Positions 17,454-26,457 of a DNA stretch of 59,465 nucleotides are shown piece after piece. The DNA is from Vibrio halioticoli NBRC 102217. GTDB lineage: Bacteria > Pseudomonadota > Gammaproteobacteria > Enterobacterales > Vibrionaceae. The notes beneath the pieces are model-generated. The model was given only the letters and a program-made list of their open reading frames with translations. It was not told the DNA's origin and did no database searches. The stretch is from the NCBI RefSeq assembly GCF_000496695.1, contig NZ_BAUJ01000016.1, positions 1 to 59,465 on the forward strand. Reading direction: 5' to 3'. Both the position numbers and the translations under genes were made by a program. Each line of letters begins with the position of its first letter. The first letter of the stretch is position 1.

Positions 17454-17666
17454 ACTTTTTTGTGTAGAGTGGCTCAAACATTTACTAACAGCCAGCACTG
17501 GAAAGAGTATACGACTGCCATTAAATCTATTCATCAATATTGAGTTAAGTTAATTAACGAATGCGAGCTCATTTAAGCTCATCAATTTTTACAATGAACA
17601 GGCTAGAATTTACATAAGATTCTATGGGTTATAGCGTGTTCAATTATATTTTCAGTAGGTACTTCG

Positions 17667-18980
17667 GTGTTAAAGCTAAATCAACTTAATCAACAATCTC
17701 GGTCCAGAATCAAAAAGGGAGGGTTGATTTTTCTTTTAGTGTTAGTGGTAAGTCTGGTGTTGTCTCACAACACAGATGAGCGAAAATTTGTACCGCTAAA
17801 TATCCAAAGCACTGCCGCCCCAGCTCCCGAGACGAAAGTTGAACATAACGCTTACGCGTCTATCCCTACTTATAGCTACACCATTAAAAATGGTGACAAC
17901 CTCAGTGTGATTTTCTCTAAGCTAGGCATCTCTTATGCAAGTTTATTGAGCATAATGGAAGAAGATCTTAACCATCTAGCATTAGATACCCTAAGCCCTG
18001 GTAACCAACTGCTATTTTGGGTAAATGACAAATCCGGTGTATTGGAAAAAATGCAGCTGAAATTTAACCCCGCTGATAGAGTGCAATATTCTCGAGTTAA
18101 AAATGGTGCTTATGCTTTTAAAGATATTTCAGTTAAAGGCCAATGGGATACCACTGCATTAGTGGGTACGGTTTATGGCAGTTTTTCTAAATCAGCGCAT
18201 AAACTAGGCTTGAGCATTAATGAAATTCGCACCATTACGACCTTAATGAAAGACAAGCTGAATTTTGCTCGTGAACTGCGTGCGGGTGACAAATTTTCTG
18301 TGGTGCATAAAGTGCAAACAGTCGATGGAGTCGAAACTGGCAGTCGCGAAATTGAAGCCGTTAAAATATTTAATCGTGGCCGCACTATTAGTGCATTTCT
18401 TCATACTGATGGTCAGTTTTATGATGAAAATGGCGAAAGTCTGCAACGTGCTTTTATGCGCTACCCAGAAGCCAACCACCACGTGACGTCACCGTTTAAT
18501 CCAAAACGACGCCACCCTGTAACGGGAAGATTATCTCCTCATAATGGTACAGACTTCCGTGCACCTGTTGGCACTCCTGTATTGGCTACGGGTGATGGTA
18601 AAGTGATCATGATTCGTAACCATCCATATGCGGGTAAGTACGTTGTGTTAGAGCACGGCTCTATCTATAAAACACGATATTTGCACCTTAGCCGTATATT
18701 GGTGAAAAAAGGGCAACAAGTTAAACGCGGTGAGCGCATTGCATTGTCTGGCGCTACTGGACGTATTACAGGGCCACACCTTCATTATGAACTATTGATC
18801 CGTAATCGCCCTGTTGATCCGATTACCGCAAAAATCCCAATGGCAGAATCTGTGCCGAAAAATGAGATGACTAAGTTTGCTGCGCGTCGTGATAATTTGA
18901 TTCAGATGATGAAAGAAGAGGAAGTATTGCTTGCGAGTCAGCATGATTCACAGAATAATAAGCCTCAAGAGTCTCTTTAA
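17667..18980 (+). CDS. M23-family peptidoglycan endopeptidase (Shy/MepM-like)
   Basis: Zinc endopeptidase that cuts D,D peptide cross-links of peptidoglycan to allow wall growth. 437 residues: an N-terminal membrane anchor (GGLIFLLVLVVSLVLS, about residues 18-34), an OapA/LysM-like substrate-access domain (YSYTIKNGDNLSVIFSKLG), a linker domain, and a C-terminal LytM/M23 domain. Zinc ligands are visible in HNGTDF (His and Asp) and HLHYE (second His of HxH). Architecture matches the V. cholerae Shy enzymes and E. coli MepM; which of them it corresponds to is not decided here. The start may be GTG at 17667, which places the anchor correctly. The gene at 18995 follows after 14 bases. Confidence 0.9.
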   Translation: MLKLNQLNQQSRSRIKKGGLIFLLVLVVSLVLSHNTDERKFVPLNIQSTAAPAPETKVEHNAYASIPTYSYTIKNGDNLSVIFSKLGISYASLLSIMEEDLNHLALDTLSPGNQLLFWVNDKSGVLEKMQLKFNPADRVQYSRVKNGAYAFKDISVKGQWDTTALVGTVYGSFSKSAHKLGLSINEIRTITTLMKDKLNFARELRAGDKFSVVHKVQTVDGVETGSREIEAVKIFNRGRTISAFLHTDGQFYDENGESLQRAFMRYPEANHHVTSPFNPKRRHPVTGRLSPHNGTDFRAPVGTPVLATGDGKVIMIRNHPYAGKYVVLEHGSIYKTRYLHLSRILVKKGQQVKRGERIALSGATGRITGPHLHYELLIRNRPVDPITAKIPMAESVPKNEMTKFAARRDNLIQMMKEEEVLLASQHDSQNNKPQESL

Positions 18981-18994
18981 TTTAGGTATAGTAA

Positions 18995-19342
18995 ATGAAC
19001 CAAAGCGAATTTACCCAACTGGTAATGCTTGCAAGTCAATGTGACGATCTTCCACAAGCTTTGCAACTACTGCAAGAGTGCGAGTATGAAGAAGTGTCCG
19101 AAGTGGCTTTATCTTTAAAAGGACAGTTTGCGGTTGCTGAAGTAGAAGGCGAACAACGTGTTTATCATGTAACGACTCAGCAAGAAGGTGATGATCTGCA
19201 AGAGTTTGTAGAACATGTCATGAATACTGATGAACATGTGATTCGTTTTGTTGCTTGGTTCTTTGATGCCTACTTTGACGTAAAGCAGAGCGATACGTAC
19301 AAAATGGCCGGTAAAACTTACCAGCAGCCAAAAAGAAAATAA
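18995..19342 (+). CDS. Hypothetical acidic protein downstream of the M23 peptidase
   Basis: 115 residues, cytoplasmic, Glu/Asp/Val rich (MNQSEFTQLVMLASQCDDLP at the start). Not recognised. It begins 14 bases after the peptidase stop and ends before an intrinsic terminator, so it is probably cotranscribed with it. No motif to suggest catalysis. Confidence 0.7.
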   Translation: MNQSEFTQLVMLASQCDDLPQALQLLQECEYEEVSEVALSLKGQFAVAEVEGEQRVYHVTTQQEGDDLQEFVEHVMNTDEHVIRFVAWFFDAYFDVKQSDTYKMAGKTYQQPKRK

Positions 19343-19370
19343 GCAGACGCTATATTAAATCGTCATAGTT

Positions 19371-19410
19371 AAAAATCCGCCTCTTGAAAGTTGAAGTGGC
19401 GGATTTTTTT
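19371..19410. terminator. Intrinsic terminator between the peptidase operon and the glutaredoxin gene
   Basis: AAAAATCCGCC (19371-19381) pairs with GGCGGATTTTT (19398-19408). A and T runs on both sides suit both convergent units. Confidence 0.88.
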
Positions 19411-19429
19411 GTTTTAGAAGTGACAGGGA

Positions 19430-20050
19430 TTAATCACTGCCTGTTCGCGCTGGAATATCGACCACATTATCCGGCAGTACAGTATTACTTGCACTGGGTA
19501 GCCATTTCTCTAGGTTATCAGCGCCCCCAATATATTGCCCATCCATCCAGATTTGCGGAACAGTGACGGGTGTTTTTTGTCCGATGTGAGCTTTAACCTC
19601 TGGGATCATTCGATATAGGGCGGCGCTGTCTTTTACTACATCAAAATAGGTGTATGAGATCCCGGCTTTATCCAGTAATGCTTTCGCTTTGACGCAGTAA
19701 GGGCAGGTGGCTTTGCCAAAAACGATGTTGCCCTTTAAATCGTCTTGTTTGGTCCAGTGAGCGATGACCGATTGTACCAACACGCCTCGGTTTAATGCTT
19801 CGCCTTGGCTGATCACTTTACCTTCAACTACTAGAATGGGTGCATGCCATGCGCCCATTTTTAAAGGCTCCCACCAATGCGATAGCCAATCTTTTACTTC
19901 GAGCTCAATAGGCACGTCTTTGAGTTCATTGTCGAAGGTATCTTTGAGAATGTCTTTAGTGAGAGTACATTCGCCACAAGGGATATTGACTTTAAAAGGG
20001 CCCCAACTGCCTCCCCAACGATACAGGGTGATTTTAATGGGTTTGCTCAT
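19430..20050 (-). CDS. Glutaredoxin-domain protein with an extra N-terminal thioredoxin-like region
   Basis: Thiol-disulfide oxidoreductase. The C-terminal half (about residues 107-190) is a glutaredoxin with active site CPYC, the cis-Pro motif TVPQIW and glutathione-site GGADNL. The N-terminal half (about 100 residues) is separate and carries its own CGEC motif (NIPCGECTLTKD), followed by a W-rich stretch. At 206 residues it is about twice a simple glutaredoxin. The ATG has AAGGAAC upstream. No signal peptide, so cytoplasmic. The partner protein is not evident from neighbours. Confidence 0.85.
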   Translation of the reverse strand: MSKPIKITLYRWGGSWGPFKVNIPCGECTLTKDILKDTFDNELKDVPIELEVKDWLSHWWEPLKMGAWHAPILVVEGKVISQGEALNRGVLVQSVIAHWTKQDDLKGNIVFGKATCPYCVKAKALLDKAGISYTYFDVVKDSAALYRMIPEVKAHIGQKTPVTVPQIWMDGQYIGGADNLEKWLPSASNTVLPDNVVDIPARTGSD

Positions 20051-20166
20051 GCTACTGTTCCTTTTGTAAATCTATTAATAAAGTAGAACATAGTTCATCA
20101 AAAAAACTTTCATCTATTGTGTAATTTATACAAAAAATTGGCATGAACAGTTTGTCAGCCATAAAC

Positions 20167-20192
20167 AAAAAGACCGAGCACAAGGCTCGGTC
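20167..20192 (-). terminator. Intrinsic terminator of the porin gene
   Basis: GACCGAGC (20172-20179) and GCTCGGTC (20185-20192) form the stem. On the minus strand the stem is followed by TTTTT (20167-20171). Confidence 0.9.
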
Positions 20193-20240
20193 AATAGCAT
20201 ATTCAGTTTGTCTAATCAGAAGATTAGGCGTTAACCAATA

Positions 20241-21164
20241 TTAGAAATCGTAACGGATACCCGCTTGGATTTGGTCGTCGTCACCTTCAACTTGCTCAAA
20301 CTTGTAGCCAGCGTAAGTGCGAAGGTTGCCGTTGAACTTGTAAACCGCTTCGATTGCTGCGTTATCAACAGTTGCGTCGTCAACACTTTCAACGTCTTGG
20401 TAGTTGTATACTGCTGCGAATGTCCACTTGTCTAGCTTGTAAACTGCAGAAACTTCAAATGCGTTTACGTCTTCGTCAGCTACAGAACCTAGTGCGTAGA
20501 AACCGCCTAGAGTGAAATCTGCAATTGAGTACTCAGCTGCAAAGTTGATTTGGCTGTCGTCATCGTTGCCGTTTGCTTGAGCAACGTAACCAAGACCTAG
20601 CGCTAGACCGAAGTCAAAAGAGTACATAGCTGCTGCGCCGTAGCTGTCAGCGTCTTTTTCGTCGTTTGCTAGGTAGTTAGCTTGGATGTCAAAACCGCCG
20701 AACTCACCAGCGTATAGGAAGTTGTTTGTACGCTTGTCTTTGTTACCAGAAACGATGTCAGCTGCGTCTGCGCCAAATGTTGCCATTACATCAGTAACGT
20801 CAGTTAGCATAACTTGAGCTGTGTCTTGCTTACCGTAAGAGAACTCACCGATGTTAGTGCCGATACCTGCGAAAACGTAGCGGTTAGTGATGTCTGCATC
20901 AGTATCAAATTGAGCTTCATACTTACCAAAACCGTAAAAATCTTCGTTGATTTGAGTTTTGCCAACGATGTTTAGACGAGCACGAGACTTATCTTCGAAA
21001 GTGCTGTTAGTCGTAGATTCGTTGTTGTCAGAAATGTTGAAACGAGCTTCCGCACGACCGCCAATTTTTAGCTCAGAAGCATCATCTTTGTATACAGTTG
21101 CCGCTGCTGCAGAACCTGAAGCCATTAAAGCTAGAATCGCGGTAGTTAGTGCTGCCTTTTTCAT
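20241..21164 (-). CDS. Gram-negative porin (OmpU/OmpL-type)
   Basis: General diffusion porin of the outer membrane. 307 residues with signal peptide MKKAALTTAILALMASGSAAA, mature ATVYKDDASELKIGGRAEAR. The mature protein has the alternating strand pattern of a 16-strand barrel, many Asp/Asn-rich loops, the constriction-loop region around KQDTAQVMLTDVTDVMATFG, and a C-terminal phenylalanine (GIRYDF), the BAM recognition signal. AGGAAA precedes the ATG. A long, A+T-rich upstream region suggests layered control, as is usual for vibrio porins, but no factor can be named. Confidence 0.92.
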   Translation of the reverse strand: MKKAALTTAILALMASGSAAAATVYKDDASELKIGGRAEARFNISDNNESTTNSTFEDKSRARLNIVGKTQINEDFYGFGKYEAQFDTDADITNRYVFAGIGTNIGEFSYGKQDTAQVMLTDVTDVMATFGADAADIVSGNKDKRTNNFLYAGEFGGFDIQANYLANDEKDADSYGAAAMYSFDFGLALGLGYVAQANGNDDDSQINFAAEYSIADFTLGGFYALGSVADEDVNAFEVSAVYKLDKWTFAAVYNYQDVESVDDATVDNAAIEAVYKFNGNLRTYAGYKFEQVEGDDDQIQAGIRYDF

Positions 21165-21845
21165 TTTGAAATTTCCTATTTTATAAAGTTTGAGTTGTTA
21201 CTCAGGAGTTATTTTTTCGAGCTGATGCCCGTTTGATTTGCCGCTAATTTAGATTCGGAATATGAATGTCTAATGACTCAAATATGAATGAGCAGTGACG
21301 CTTTGATGACGAAATGATGAATTGAATGATTATTAACCACTTGATTTATAAGGAATTTTAAGGCGTGAGAATTGTTTTTAAATGTGAATAGCTATTTGTA
21401 AGCTATTGAAAAATAGTTATTAAGTAGTATTTATTGGTAGGGGTGTTTTTCGGAAATTGAGGAGCTTTAGCGAAGCAAAATAGAAAATAGTGGGATTTCC
21501 TTTGTGCCAAAATAGATTGAGAGCTAGCTCTAATTATTAATAGAAAATGTGATCTAGATCGGCTGTGGTGTGTTCGATATTTAAGCAATATATAAAAATA
21601 AAGATGTGCTTATTCAATTGTGAGCGTATAGGTGAAAGCTTATATTTGTAGTGGTTTCATCAAGTAATGAGCAACAGCGGTTGATATTGCAGATCAGAAA
21701 ACCGCAATCTTGTGTATCTCTTTACGGTTAGACCCTTTAAACTTGGGCTCAGTTACCGAGTTTCACTTGCAATTAGCGTGTCTACCCTTTAGGGTCATCA
21801 ACCTTGCAATACCTGCCAACCCTTAATCTACAAAAGGAATCTCCC
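21165..21845. other. Intergenic region between porin and dbpA
   Basis: About 680 bases, A+T rich near the porin. No gene seen. A partial CRP-like half site (TGTGATCTAGATCGG, from 21548) is the only recognisable element and is weak. GACCCTTTA and an inverse AGGGTC shortly before dbpA could form leader structure. Confidence 0.4.
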
Positions 21846-23225
21846 TTGAGCGACAATAAATTTTCTAAGTTACCTTTATCTCAGCCATTGCTTGATAATT
21901 TGGCGTCGATGGAGTATTCCGAGATGACCCCAATTCAGGCACAAAGTTTACCGCTAATGCTAAACGGTAAAGATGTGATTGGTCAGGGTAAAACAGGTTC
22001 AGGTAAAACAGCTGCATTTGGTTTGAGCTTACTGACTAACCTTAACGTGAAGCGATTTCGTGTTCAGTCTTTAGTATTGTGTCCAACGCGCGAGCTGGCT
22101 GACCAAGTAGCCAAAGAGATCCGTAGATTAGCGCGCACCATCCACAATATTAAAGTATTGACTCTTTGTGGTGGCGTTCCTATGGGGCCGCAAATTGGTT
22201 CACTTGAACACGGCGCTCATATTTTGGTGGGGACACCGGGCCGTATTTTGGATCACCTAGAAAGAGGGCGCATCAACCTAGCTGAGCTGAATACCTTAGT
22301 ATTAGATGAAGCCGACCGCATGCTAGACATGGGTTTCCAAGATGCCCTAGACGCTATCATCGCAGAAGCGCCAAAACAGCGCCAAACCTTGCTATTTAGC
22401 GCCACTTTCCCTGAAAAAATTCAACAAGTGGCTTCTCGCATCATGCAAGATCCGCAGCTAGTTAAAGTTGAATCAACCCATGATAAAAGCAGTATTACTC
22501 AACACTTTTATAAAGTAGAAAACAATGATCAACGCCTGAAAGCGCTGGAAACCATTCTGTTAGCGTATCAACCTGAGTCTGCAGTGGTTTTTTGTAACAC
22601 TAAGCGTGAAGTTCAAGAAGTGGCAGATGAGTTGCATTACAAAGGCTTTAGCGTTATCGATTTACACGGCGACCTTGAGCAAAGAGAACGCAACCAAACT
22701 TTGGTTCAGTTTTCTAACAAAAGCGTATCTATCCTAGTGGCCACCGATGTTGCCGCTCGTGGATTAGACGTAGAAAACCTAGATGCGGTTGTTAACTACC
22801 AGCTATCACGCGATCCAGAAGTTCACGTACACCGCATTGGCCGTACCGGTCGTGCCGGCAGCAAGGGTGTAGCCTGCAGTCTGTTTAGTGAAAATGAATA
22901 CCACCGCGTGGCGCTTATCGATGAGTACATGAACACAGAGATCTCTGCGGAACCATTACCAAAAGCGACGGCTACAGCCTCAGTGCAACCAAGCATGGTG
23001 ACCATTGAAATCTCTGGCGGCAAAAAACAAAAAGTAAGAGCAGGCGATATCTTAGGTGCTCTCACCAGTGGCGACGGTATCGACGGCAAAAAGGTAGGTA
23101 AAATCAACCTATTCGACATGCGCTCATACGTAGCAGTAGATAAATCAATAGCAAAAATCGCCCACAAAAAACTAGAAAACGGCAAAATGAAAGGCCGCAA
23201 ATTCCGCGCCAGAATCCTTTCCTAG
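21846..23225 (+). CDS. dbpA: ATP-dependent RNA helicase DbpA
   Basis: DEAD-box helicase that acts on hairpin 92 of 23S rRNA during 50S assembly. 459 residues (E. coli DbpA 457). Visible motifs: Q motif (MTPIQAQ), motif I (GKTGSGKT), PTRELADQ, TPGR, DEAD (VLDEADRM), SAT, then ATDVAARGLD and HRIGRTGRAG. The C-terminal DbpA RNA-binding domain includes the pattern KVRAGDILGALTSGDGI. TTG at 21846 is preferred: AAAGGA lies 7-12 bases upstream and the protein then begins MSDNKFSKLPL, aligning with E. coli DbpA; a further TTG at 21804 has no ribosome site. Confidence 0.96.
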   Translation: MSDNKFSKLPLSQPLLDNLASMEYSEMTPIQAQSLPLMLNGKDVIGQGKTGSGKTAAFGLSLLTNLNVKRFRVQSLVLCPTRELADQVAKEIRRLARTIHNIKVLTLCGGVPMGPQIGSLEHGAHILVGTPGRILDHLERGRINLAELNTLVLDEADRMLDMGFQDALDAIIAEAPKQRQTLLFSATFPEKIQQVASRIMQDPQLVKVESTHDKSSITQHFYKVENNDQRLKALETILLAYQPESAVVFCNTKREVQEVADELHYKGFSVIDLHGDLEQRERNQTLVQFSNKSVSILVATDVAARGLDVENLDAVVNYQLSRDPEVHVHRIGRTGRAGSKGVACSLFSENEYHRVALIDEYMNTEISAEPLPKATATASVQPSMVTIEISGGKKQKVRAGDILGALTSGDGIDGKKVGKINLFDMRSYVAVDKSIAKIAHKKLENGKMKGRKFRARILS

Positions 23226-23227
23226 CT

Positions 23228-23252
23228 GCGGGGTCAGGTCTTGAAATTTGCA
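23228..23252 (+). repeat. REP-like repeat copy 1 (GGGGTCAGGTCTTGAAATTT)
   Basis: 25-base repeat directly after the dbpA stop. An identical copy is at 23350-23374 and an inverted one at 25136-25160. The sequence resembles ends found with REP-associated tyrosine (Y1/IS200-like) transposases in gammaproteobacteria; that link is from memory. Confidence 0.75.
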
Positions 23253-23300
23253 CCGCTGTTTGTCGGTGGTGTTAGGTCATAGATTGAATACCTAAATAGA

Positions 23301-23331
23301 ACGTCTGATGTTTTCATCAGGCGTTTTTTTT
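23301..23331 (+). terminator. Intrinsic terminator of dbpA
   Basis: ACGTCTGATG (23301-23310), TTTT loop, CATCAGGCGT (23315-23324), followed by a run of T. It lies between the first two REP-like copies. Confidence 0.88.
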
Positions 23332-23349
23332 GACATGGATTTGAGAAAA

Positions 23350-23374
23350 GCGGGGTCAGGTCTTGAAATTTGCA
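23350..23374 (+). repeat. REP-like repeat copy 2
   Basis: Identical over 25 bases to 23228-23252 and in the same direction. Confidence 0.75.
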
Positions 23375-23460
23375 TCACTGTTAGGTGATGGCAATGAATT
23401 AAATGCTATGTGGATTGGCGATTAGGTTACAGTGATCGAGGAGGGGAAAGATGAATGTGT

Positions 23461-23503
23461 AAATTAAAAAAGCCTCAACAATGGTCAACCAATTGTTGAG
23501 GCT
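23461..23503 (-). terminator. Intrinsic terminator of the large lipoprotein gene
   Basis: AGCCTCAACAA (23471-23481) and TTGTTGAGGCT (23493-23503) form the stem. The A run to the left gives a T tail on the minus strand. Confidence 0.85.
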
Positions 23504-23530
23504 TAACAATAATGTGTTTAACTTTTCTTA

Positions 23531-24901
23531 TTACTTAGCAAAGTTTTGCGTTAAGAAGTCAATTCCAGTTACTTTATTTTGAGTCACTTGCTTAAATGAT
23601 AGACCGGTAGTCATTACCCAATCAGCCATTTCATTTTGACAATGTCCAGCATGTCCAGCGAAACTATTTGCACCGGCGTTGTTGAACGTAGGGCTTACAG
23701 GGTTTGCATCTTTCACTGCTGTATAACCATAAACCGCCTTAAGTGTGCCAGAGAATGGGCTTGCACCTTGCGGGGTTACAGAGAATGCATTTTGTGTTTG
23801 ACCATGTTGTTCAAAGTGACCTTGCTTATTGTTGCTTTTCTGAAGGTTGGTATTATCCATTGCGAAGTTATATACCGTATCACTCCATGCTACTGGAGAA
23901 GTTGCTGGTTGCATTCCTGCAGGGAAACTTGGCAAGTGTGCTTCACAGTATCGCTTAACAGAACGAGCACAGTTGACAGCGATCATCGTCTGAACTTTTT
24001 GGCTATTCAGGTCTAAACCTTTTGGAATATTCACAATACGACACCATTTAGCACTGGCAATTCCACTCCCCGGTTGGCCACCAAACACTGTGCCGGCAAG
24101 TAATTTTGAGTTATCTAATGTATTGTAATCAACCATACTTGCAGGAATGTGTTGGTACTTAATACGTTCATCATCTAGTTTCAAAAAGTCATTTCCAGCA
24201 CTTTCCGCCCCTGCTTGCCATTGTGCTAACCATGCTTTACCAAAGGCCTGCTCAACGCCACTTTCTATACTTGTTAGTAATAGTTGATTTCCAGCAAGCG
24301 TTTTTTGGCTAAGCAGATCTTCAACACTTCCTGAATCGAAGATAAAGCTAGGATTTAGATGCGCATTCTTAAAATTATAAGAGATGATCTTTGTGTTGCT
24401 AGCTTTACAGCCCGATTGATATTGGTACTCAGTCAATGTGCCATTAATTGTCATACCTTGGCTATCAACGTCAACAGTCATAGGTGTTGAACCGTAGCAG
24501 TGCCATTCTTCTTGCTGTGTAGTTGGTGCCCCTGTTGCTGATAATGTCACGACGCGTGATGCATCAAAAGTAAGACTGGTTTGGCTACCTTTTGTGGGTA
24601 GCTTGGCAAATGCACCAGGCTTAAGGGTCATGCTAAGACCTTGAGTGATACCAGGGTTAATATTTTGTATTGTGATTTTGCTTTGTGTTGAAAGAGCGAA
24701 CAGGCTATCCAATGCATTATATAAAGGGGAGTTATGACTAAAATCAAAACCATTTTGTGTATCGATATAATTATTTAATTGGCTTTTCTCATTAGCCGAT
24801 AACTTAGGAACAAGTTTATCAGCGTTAATATCATTATTGCTATTACACGCACTCAGCATTAATAGACTTGATACAATAGCCGTTGTTTTGAATAGATTCA
24901 T
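23531..24901 (-). CDS. Large hypothetical lipoprotein
   Basis: 456 residues with a lipoprotein signal (MNLFKTTAIVSSLLMLSACN; lipobox LSAC). Not recognised. The mature protein has several cysteines (EWHCYGST, QSGCKAS, AKWCRIVN, VNCARSVKRYCEAH, GHCQNEMADW) that could form disulfides, and no membrane segment. A GTG six bases upstream overlaps the GGAG ribosome site, so ATG at 24901 is the better start. The gene is bracketed by REP-like copies (two before its 3' end, one inverted behind its 5' end), so it may be an acquired or mobile-associated gene. A secreted or surface role is inferred from the lipobox only. Confidence 0.75.
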   Translation of the reverse strand: MNLFKTTAIVSSLLMLSACNSNNDINADKLVPKLSANEKSQLNNYIDTQNGFDFSHNSPLYNALDSLFALSTQSKITIQNINPGITQGLSMTLKPGAFAKLPTKGSQTSLTFDASRVVTLSATGAPTTQQEEWHCYGSTPMTVDVDSQGMTINGTLTEYQYQSGCKASNTKIISYNFKNAHLNPSFIFDSGSVEDLLSQKTLAGNQLLLTSIESGVEQAFGKAWLAQWQAGAESAGNDFLKLDDERIKYQHIPASMVDYNTLDNSKLLAGTVFGGQPGSGIASAKWCRIVNIPKGLDLNSQKVQTMIAVNCARSVKRYCEAHLPSFPAGMQPATSPVAWSDTVYNFAMDNTNLQKSNNKQGHFEQHGQTQNAFSVTPQGASPFSGTLKAVYGYTAVKDANPVSPTFNNAGANSFAGHAGHCQNEMADWVMTTGLSFKQVTQNKVTGIDFLTQNFAK

Positions 24902-25302
24902 AAACACTCCATAATTTGTGAATTTAGCCTAAGTAGTACATTAATATTCCACTAGTCTGTAATCCGTTGCAGCAAAGCTATCTTCGGCAAGGAATCATTT
25001 AGGCTGATAATATGCGCTGAATTATAAATGAAACCAAGAATATGGGAGCCGTTGAAGCTATGTTCTCATATTTGATGATCGTCACAATACAACATGAAAA
25101 GATGCACTTAAAGTGACTGTTAGTGTGGGTTGGTATGCAAATTTCAAGACCTGACCCCGCACATAACAGACTTAATTGATTGAATGCACATTGAATTATG
25201 AGTTGTACTCTATTTTTGTGAAGTGATTTTTCATCGAGATTAGTGGATGTCCTTATAGGTACAATTATAGTTAAGATTTTATATGTAAGAGTTTTAGTGA
25301 TA
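24902..25302. other. Intergenic region with an inverted REP-like copy
   Basis: About 400 A+T-rich bases. Apart from the repeat at 25136-25160, no element is recognised. An overlapping minus-strand frame in this stretch has no family features and is discounted. Confidence 0.4.
25136..25160 (-). repeat. REP-like repeat copy 3 (inverted)
   Basis: Reverse complement of the 25-base repeat at 23228-23252. It lies behind the lipoprotein gene, giving a direct-direct-inverted set. Confidence 0.75.
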
Positions 25303-25782
25303 ATGATTTTATTTTGGTTATGTAGTTGGATTTTTCTTTCTTTATACTGTGGTATATATGCTTCAAGAAAAGGGAGATCAGGTTTAGGGTTTTTTCTTAT
25401 AGCGTTACTTTTTTCACCAATTATTAGTTTTATTTTGGCTCTAATTTTTTCTCCAACCCAGAGTAAAGTTGAAGAACAAGCCATGAGTTCAGGGGAATTA
25501 CGTAAGTGCCCAATGTGTGCGGAGTCAATTAAATCAGAAGCTATAATTTGTAAACATTGTGGTTCTAAAATTGATACTGATGAGGAGTTTTTTGATGAGA
25601 ATGAAGAATCAGGATATCAGTATCAAATCATGGTGAACGGTGAAGATATTATAGCCTTTGATGTGAGTAAATCAGGTACGCCGGATAATATAGACAGAGC
25701 GAAAGCGAAAGGCTTTAAAGAAAGAGGCGTCGTGTTTGCAGATAATGCGATAGAAGCCATCAAAATATATTCTGAATCTTAA
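25303..25782 (+). CDS. Membrane protein with zinc-ribbon domain
   Basis: About 159 residues from ATG 25303. Two hydrophobic segments (MILFWLCSWIFLSLYCGIYA and LGFFLIALLFSPIISFILAL) are followed by a zinc ribbon: CPMCAESIKSEAIICKHCG, a CxxC-x10-CxxC set that binds one zinc ion. The C-terminal part resembles a small folded domain (YQIMVNGEDIIAFDV). This membrane-plus-ribbon layout is common in small proteins of unknown job. A longer version from GTG 25243 would add 20 residues and is possible; neither start has a strong ribosome site. A+T rich compared with neighbours. Confidence 0.75.
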   Translation: MILFWLCSWIFLSLYCGIYASRKGRSGLGFFLIALLFSPIISFILALIFSPTQSKVEEQAMSSGELRKCPMCAESIKSEAIICKHCGSKIDTDEEFFDENEESGYQYQIMVNGEDIIAFDVSKSGTPDNIDRAKAKGFKERGVVFADNAIEAIKIYSES

Positions 25783-25913
25783 AATTAAAGTGTGATGCAA
25801 CGGTATTAGCAGTAAGAATTGATTCTTAGCCAAAATACGTTAAATCCGACTTTAAATAATCACCAAACATCATAGAAGGGAGTTAAATCCCTTCTATCTA
25901 TTAATACCAATAA

Positions 25914-26150
25914 TTAGGCGAACGCTGCTTTACTCGCTTCAAGAGTACGCTTTAACGAATCGGTAAATCGAGTTCTTTTGGCTACGGTTAATCGGCCGGC
26001 ATAATAAAGCTCAATCAATACACCGCTGTCGCAAATATCACATTGGCTTTCGCAATGCATCTGCTCTAAAAACATTTCCATTTTGTAGGGGGATAACTGA
26101 AATCTTTCTATTTCATCGCCCCTATTGCAATTATAAATAATAACTTCCAT
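25914..26150 (-). CDS. Small cysteine-containing hypothetical protein
   Basis: 78 residues from ATG 26150, with AGGAG correctly spaced; a GTG six bases upstream would overlap the ribosome site. The cysteines IYNCNRG, HCESQC and CDICDSG suggest metal binding or redox sensitivity. Not recognised. A perfect FNR-type palindrome lies about 106 bases upstream, which would make it an oxygen-responsive gene; this is inference. Confidence 0.65.
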   Translation of the reverse strand: MEVIIYNCNRGDEIERFQLSPYKMEMFLEQMHCESQCDICDSGVLIELYYAGRLTVAKRTRFTDSLKRTLEASKAAFA

Positions 26151-26255
26151 CTTCACTCCTTGAAGAATTGCAATGATTTCCTGTGATTACTATGGCTCAT
26201 ATTGAGAAGTTTTTTATAGATTGAAATCACATACTTACGTTTAATGAGCGTATGT

Positions 26256-26269
26256 TTGATCGCGATCAA
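26256..26269. promoter_or_regulatory. FNR-type site
   Basis: TTGATCGCGATCAA is a perfect TTGAT-N4-ATCAA palindrome. It is nearest to the small gene ending at 25914 (start 26150). Confidence 0.6.
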
Positions 26270-26406
26270 TGTACGAAACTAAATGCACTAATTGTTTGTG
26301 AAGAATATCAATGTTTTCGTTGTGGATTTTTGTTGATGCAGAGAGTATTTAATTAAGAAGTAGCTGCTGATTACTAGGATAGGTAGGTAGAATCCAAATG
26401 CTCGTA

Positions 26407-26435
26407 ACAAAATAGGCCCGCCGAAGCGAGCCTAT
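26407..26435 (-). terminator. Intrinsic terminator of the MFS gene
   Basis: On the minus strand ATAGGCTCGC, a TTCG tetraloop and GCGGGCCTAT form a 10-base-pair stem, followed by TTTT (arms 26412-26421 and 26426-26435). Confidence 0.88.
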
Positions 26436-26457
26436 CAATTTTAATGTGCAATCCGGC

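Noticed and set aside
23450..23463. Three-codon frame with a very strong ribosome site (GGAGGGG, then ATG AAT GTG TAA)
   Set aside because: Too short to support as a gene; lies in REP-like and terminator sequence.
24999..25484. 161-codon minus-strand frame
   Set aside because: Overlaps the zinc-ribbon gene, shows no family motif or ribosome site, and its composition fits a shadow frame.
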